Below are positions 59,180-64,000 of a DNA stretch of 64,000 nucleotides, piece by piece; within the stretch, counting starts at the first letter, position 1; each line of letters starts with the position of its first letter. The stretch covers positions 272,501 to 336,500 of the forward strand of contig NW_027305504.1 in assembly GCF_039555335.1 (NCBI RefSeq), given 5' to 3'. The translations under genes and the position numbers were made by a program. The notes beneath the pieces were generated by a model. The model made no database searches and was not told the DNA's origin. It saw only the letters and a program-made list of their open reading frames with translations. Origin of the DNA: Amphiura filiformis. Its lineage: Eukaryota; Echinodermata; Ophiuroidea; Amphilepidida; Amphiuridae.

Positions 59180-59546
59180 GGAAGGGGGGGGGGCATACAA
59201 ATTTTCGAACTGAGATAGGGGGTCATGAAAAAATTTACTCCGGTCACCGACATAATTCATGACCCACCCCCTTCCGTAGAAAATGACAGCCCCCTATAAA
59301 GGGGGGTCAGGAATATACTGGGGGGTCATACAATTTTAGACCAAATATAGGGGGTTATAATTTGTTATGTTCACCCAAAATAGGGGGGTTATAGAATTAT
59401 TGAAGGTTGGTGACTAAAAATGTTCGCGCACTCCGCATGCATTCTTTTATGGGGGGTCATAAAAATTTTGCCCGCGATAGGGGGATCATTAAAAAATTTA
59501 CATCATGACCCCCCCCCCCCTGCTAAAGAAAATGACATCCCCCTTA
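59180..59546. mobile_element. Degraded relatives of the G-rich TIR element
   Basis: Contains gaaaatgacagcccccta (about 59279) and gaaaatgacatccccctt (about 59528) termini, plus ggggggtcat words. At least two rearranged copies directly beside the intact element. Confidence 0.75.
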
Positions 59547-59584
59547 TTACGTTTAGCTATCAGTATCACTGCTATTAAGACAAA

Positions 59585-59613
59585 CCATAGACCATGTTTG
59601 AAATGGTCTATGG
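59585..59613. repeat. Perfect 11-base hairpin
   Basis: ccatagaccat, 7-base loop, atggtctatgg. Confidence 0.9.
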
Positions 59614-59916
59614 ACAAACAGCAGGGCGTGTCTGGTAAATTTTGAGAGGTTAAATTTAAATTTTGATAATTTCCATAAATAGTTGACTTTCTTTCCATGT
59701 GAAAATAATGGAAACAAGAAATGTCTTTAAAAAAGACAATGCCTCCAAGATACCAGTGGGCACCTTTTGTTATTAGTTAAGGAGACACTTATAATGCTAG
59801 CTTTAAGGTAACGCTATTGGATATAGATTTTTGTCTGATTGAAATATGTGAGTCCATTCTCTCCTGATTACAAGACTGGAAATTTTATTTTAATCGGATA
59901 TTCGGTTACCAAAATA

Positions 59917-60510
59917 CGAGGGGGTATCAAAAAGTTTTAGAAAACGCCCAGAAGTGAAAGAGCTATATCAACGAAATTTTGTCAGTGCAATCACTGGTCC
60001 TTATGTACATTATGGTCCAAAAATGGTCTCAAAAGTATGTTTACTTTTTTTACAGGTGGCACTAGATGCCGATAACCCGCTGCCCCAGTTACTGCGCATA
60101 AACTGCAAGATTGAGAAAATTGAGGCAAGCAGCATTATTAAGATCCTGCTTTTGAAGGGTTGCAGTGCCTAGAAAATTGATGATGAAATGAAAGTTATCT
60201 TCGGTGGTGATTGTGATATGTCACTGTCGCTTTTTGGAAAAGGAATTTTTATTTCATCACAGATTTTCTGGGCACTGTAACCCTTAAAATGGAACTTAAT
60301 CATGCTGCATGCCTCATTTTTTCTCCATTTTGCTGCTTATGCGGTTACATAGGCAGGTAGTGACATCTAGCTCCTGTAAAAAAGTAAACATACTTATGAG
60401 ACCATTTTTGCACCGTAATGTACATAAGGACCAGTGATTGTACTGACAAAATTTCATTGATATAGCTCTTTCACTTCTTGGCGATTTCTAAAACTTTTTG
60501 ATACCCCTCA
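59917..60510 (+). mobile_element. Mariner-like deletion derivative
   Basis: 594 bases flanked by TA (59915-59916, 60511-60512). The ends cgagggggtatcaaaaagtt and (inverted) gaggggtatcaaaaagtttt extend as arms of about 110 bases including tcactggtccttatgtacat. Between them a fragment RINCKIEKIEASSIIKILLL.KG, then a stop and KIDDEM, resembles the N-terminal helix-turn-helix of mariner transposases. The catalytic part is absent. Confidence 0.82.
60096..60215 (+). pseudogene. Remnant of mariner transposase N-terminus
   Basis: The pattern I..L.LKG....KIDDEM followed by a Gly-Asp turn fits the first DNA-binding helices of mariner transposases (inferred from general family knowledge). A TAG interrupts it (SA*K) and no D,D34D domain follows. 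Confidence 0.5.
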
Positions 60511-61117
60511 TATGGCCTGTCAAAATGGCGCGAAACCAAGAAGTTGGCAACAAATTTCTTTTATTTTTGATATGCAATGATGTCAGGTAGGCCTTATTTT
60601 CTAATTATATATGCAAGAATTGTACAAAGTAGAATGTTCAGATCGGCTACAAAATAAGATATAAAACCCATGAATGTTTTTTCCATGCAAATTTCCATTT
60701 GCATAATTAATTAGGGCCCTAATCAACTTTTCTAATAAGTGGCCCAAATTAATTATGCAAATTGAAATTTGCCAAAACGCAACCGTAATTTTGTAGTAGG
60801 TCTACAGTGTGTGTTCTACCCATGTACCATGCCTCAGTAGGCCTACTATAGCTCTTTTAATTGTATCTGAAATCTTTACTTTGCATAATTCATACATGTA
60901 ATTAGAAAATCATCTGGCAACTGGACTTGTCAAAAATATAGAAAATTAAAAGAAAGTTGTTGCCAATTTTTTGTTTTGGGTTCGCACCATTTTGACAGGC
61001 CATATCTCAAGAACCGAATGTAATCTACAGGGCATTAAAAGCTTTAACATATTATTTAAATAGAAAGAAAATCTAAATTTGTGCATTAGCCAATAGGGCC
61101 ACGGTCACCTAAAGCCG

Positions 61118-62160
61118 TCTTGCAATCTTGCAGATAATTCTGATGTATGAAATAAGACCTTCAAACTTTCAGATATGAAGAGTTCCAGATGCAGGCAGCC
61201 GTTTCTGTTTTTTAAATGCATATATGCCTAAGTTGTATCAAGAGTCATTTCTCGTGGATTTTTTGACTGAAAATTACGATTGTAACGTTTCAGATTTTTA
61301 ATGCTTGTTTATTATATTTTGTATTCAGGACTAAAATAATATTAATATTATTATATTTAGGGGGGTCTTTTTATAGGTCATTACTCTTTTGTATGTGTAA
61401 TTGAATAAAAAATCAAAAACATTATTGTTTTGTTTTGTTTCCTTCATTTGTGCTTTGTCTTGCACCGAAAGGGCCACTATCAACACCTTGTTTGTAAGAA
61501 GTATTGTGTGGGGAAAGATGATTCTTGCATTTTATTTTTATTTTTATCTTAACAAACAAAAAGCAAATTTCTCAGTCAAAGTCTTGAAACGGTCATGGGT
61601 ATGCATGCAAAAATATTGCAACAGTACTCAGTAGAACATAAAACACAACCACGCATGGGAATTGGGGAAGCAAATACTTTAAAACGAATTATTCCGAATT
61701 ATATCAACGCAATAAAATTGCAATACTTTAGTACATGTATTTGAACAGCAATGCCCGGGCAGCAATGAAGCCGACCATAGGCGCGGCTAGGCGTATCATA
61801 CCATACATTGCAGTTCAAATGCATCGGATCATGATTGTGGCCTAGTCGAGCCTAGCATGCATGCCAGTCGGTCTGCTGACTCGCCGTGGCACAAAAATAC
61901 CTCCAATTTTGCACAAAACAATCCATGATGTCAAATTATCACATCCAAAGTGTCTCCATGAACGTCAGCTTCAACTTCTCCAGCCAAAGTTTTTGCATTA
62001 ATAATCAGGTTTCATGTAATCATGAAATTAAACCTTGTTTGAGGTGTATTCCCATTGCCACAGCATAACGGTTTTCCAACTTGTCTTCAACGATAAAGCT
62101 GCTGATCACACCGAAGGCATTGAGGTGGTATGGCTGCTGATGAGCGCTGAGGCTACAACC
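61118..62160. other. AT-rich DNA without a supported gene
   Basis: An open frame at 61401-61634 starts with a hydrophobic stretch but shows no conserved motif, repeat or splice partner. Nothing else is seen. Confidence 0.5.
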
Positions 62161-62318
62161 TATAATTAAAGACCGAATTAAAAAAGACTAGTTTGCGTCT
62201 GACGTCATGACAAAGGCGCGCCGTGATTGGTTGCTGTCCTGCGCAGTATGGCATTTTTGGTCTGGTTTACAGGACGGCATACGCAAGCTAGTCTTTTTTA
62301 ATTCGGTCTTCAATTATA
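62161..62318. mobile_element. 158-base MITE
   Basis: Ends tataattaaagaccgaatta and (inverted) tataattgaagaccgaatta, then aaaaaagactagtttgcgt / acgcaagctagtctttttt. A half copy with aaaaaatactagtttgcttc and tgacgtcac lies at about 14009-14040 in the last intron of the Calx-beta/EGF gene. Confidence 0.88.
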
Positions 62319-63583
62319 CAACATATGAGTTTGAAAATATTCTAATGCATAATTCATTAACTTGATAGACCCACGCCATTGGCGCCACGTGCTAGGCGTT
62401 TCTAGAATCCCTATAGAATAAGATTAATTTTAATGCTAATTTATTGCACATGCTGAGGAAGCGTGATTACCTTTTTGAACATTCGGAAATGGCGATAGGC
62501 GAATTTATGTATGGCGCAAAGAGGTGGGGGATATATATTGGGCTCTCGATATTGGGCGGAAATTAGAGTACTTGTCAGAATATAAATTTGTACAATCGGC
62601 CTACATGCCGCGCAATGTGCGGCATTTTAGGTGTAAATTTCAAAGCATACTACCTCCTGCGGAGGCAGAAAAATGTCATGGATGCAGCTCATGATAGCAT
62701 ACTAACGCTCGGGGGGGGGGGTAGATATGCTAGGACTTTTAGTATACTACAGTCATGACTTGCTAGTATATTTTAGGCCAACAGGGGCTAACGTAGGGCA
62801 GGGCCTAATTATATTCCAGACCTCAGGAGAGGACATCATGTTCAACTAGGCCACAACTGTTGTCATGTTTTTGCTTACCGTTTTTCTTTTGTAGGCCTGC
62901 AGCTTCTGACAGGATGACACATTGTATACTCATGCGGTATGCCATTGGTGCTTGTTCAGTCAGATCTCGGCATATAGTACTCATGTCCATGTCACAGTCA
63001 GAATACACAGTCAATAATAATGATGACATGGCCATGACGGTAAACAACATCAGCGTAAAACTCTCCAGTCAGTGCCAGTACCATGAGTACACCTCATGAC
63101 TTTGGACATGTTGGAAGTTGGAACTAGCATGTAACAATCCCGGGCAAAAATCGTGACATCAGGCACAGTCTAACAGATAAATTATAAAAGCAAATCAACT
63201 GATTTCTCCAGGTTAATAGCCTCGGGCCTAGGCCTCGCTGTGCTACGGCTATCCGCTAAATGTTTTGTTGGTACAACATTCTGCATTCATGACATTAAAT
63301 TGATTAAAGACATGACATGAATGATGGAGAGTCTTGCATGGAAGTCGCAGAGTTTTGATCATTAATTGATTGCAGTGACACGATATTTTCAAGTAGCAGT
63401 ATTCTATTCTCTTACCAAGTCAGATGCTAGGCCTGTCTACAAGTACAATCAATCATTCAATGTGATGCCATGCATGTATTCCACCCGTAACACGGTTTGC
63501 ATGCATGCACACGGTCATGGTGCATTGAATTGTCCATTCATACATACTCGCTATATAACAGCATGCGTGATTGGTCGATAGGT
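62319..63583. other. DNA without a supported gene
   Basis: Short overlapping open frames on both strands at 62823-63099 are not supported by any motif. A G-run is at 62711-62720. Confidence 0.5.
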
Positions 63584-63606
63584 GGGCATAAACAACGTTT
63601 ATGCCC
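63584..63606. repeat. Short hairpin gggcataaac / gtttatgccc
   Basis: Perfect 10-base stem, 3-base loop. The same gtttatgccc / gggcataaac words form the tip of the palindrome at 63885-63989, 300 bases away, so the two may delimit one element (63584-63989). Confidence 0.8.
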
Positions 63607-63884
63607 GGCGTTCCGGTCATAAACAAGCCGCGCGAGAACTGATGGACGCTCGCGAGTAGGATATTACGCGTCTATGTTCGCGAGCTCTTTACGCAAAGCG
63701 CGAGTGATGTACGCGATGTTCGCGCGCGTCCAAGCACGATGGACTGAGCAAGAAAACGTTTTCTTACAATTAGCGATGGAGAAACTGTTAAAAATGATAA
63801 GGAACTGGTAGTTTTAGTTTAAAATGATGGTATTTTTAGTTTTGGAGGAAATAACAGCAAGCAGAATGTTGCGTATGTATGAAC
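63607..63884. other. CG-rich then AT-rich spacer
   Basis: 63630-63730 is rich in cgcgag / gcgcg words, unlike the rest of the window. No coding feature is seen. Confidence 0.5.
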
Positions 63885-63989
63885 GGGGTTCATTCATATA
63901 TTTTCATGACTAAACGTTGTTTATGCCCTCGGGCTAAAGCCCTCGGGCATAAACAATCGTTTAGTCATGAAAATATATGAATGAACCCC
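63885..63989. repeat. 105-base palindrome
   Basis: Left arm ggggttcattcatatatttt, catgactaaacg; the right arm is the exact mirror (cgtttagtcatg, aaaatatatgaatgaacccc). The tip is gccctcgggc, ctaaa, gccctcgggc. Nearly perfect, so young or under selection. Confidence 0.92.
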
Positions 63990-64000
63990 TAATTTTTGCA

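Larger units (their letters stand above)
59802..61117. mobile_element. Older foldback element containing a mariner insertion
   Basis: Outer arms ctttaaggtaacgctattgg and (inverted) ctttaggtgaccgtggccct. Inner arms attcggtt...atatggcctgtcaaaatgg and the mirrored ccattttgacaggccatat...aaccgaa. The left arm is interrupted by 59917-60510. Outer limits are approximate. Confidence 0.65.

Noticed and set aside
61401-61634. Small secreted protein candidate
   Set aside because: Hydrophobic start but no cleavage-site context, splice partner, repeat or homologous copy to support it.

Overview
The window is eukaryotic, most likely from a marine invertebrate deuterostome such as an echinoderm or hemichordate. 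The reasons are short phase-1 exons separated by GT..AG introns, a secreted-type domain mix (Calx-beta, EGF-like), very dense short inverted-repeat transposons, AT-rich DNA and frequent taggcctat-type words. The species assignment is an impression, not a proof. No bacterial or viral gene is visible.

Left end (1-15243, + strand): the 3' part of one multi-exon gene for a type-I-like membrane protein. Every junction in the extracellular part is phase 1. The order is four Calx-beta domains (each split over two exons), eleven intact 38-codon EGF-like exons plus a twelfth broken by an inserted element, one transmembrane exon, and a short last exon ending at TAA 15241-15243. The visible exons join in frame to about 1006 codons. 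The 5' end (signal peptide, promoter) lies outside the window. The introns carry (ATT)n tracts, a Tc1-like transposon, foldback elements and a direct repeat that brackets the EGF cluster.

14241-24490: a tandem duplication. Copy A (14241-19041) and copy B (19042-23082) both contain the last coding exon of the gene; a third, diverged and partial copy C (23545-24490) follows. The copies differ by clean transposon insertions, and empty sites are visible in the sister copy, which fixes target-site duplications (TA for one family, TTAA for another).

24521-49765: a 25-kb array of seven near-identical units, E(SE)n. E is about 2.25 kb with ~45-bp terminal inverted repeats; S is a ~1.18-kb spacer, doubled in the first two units. 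The whole array sits inside one copy of the same TTAA-type MITE seen in the duplication. Each E carries a tRNA-like Pol III module (A box, B box, T-run), further tRNA-like remnants and a G-rich block. It has no credible ORF. This is the most unusual object in the window.

49766-64000: no supportable protein gene. It holds a 4.9-kb element with 51-bp inverted termini (51397-56323) containing two (GGACTC)-type low-complexity blocks, a G-rich TIR element with TTTA duplications (58321-59136), a mariner-like deletion derivative nested in an older foldback element (59917-60510 in about 59802-61117), and several perfect or near-perfect hairpins, the last at 63885-63989.
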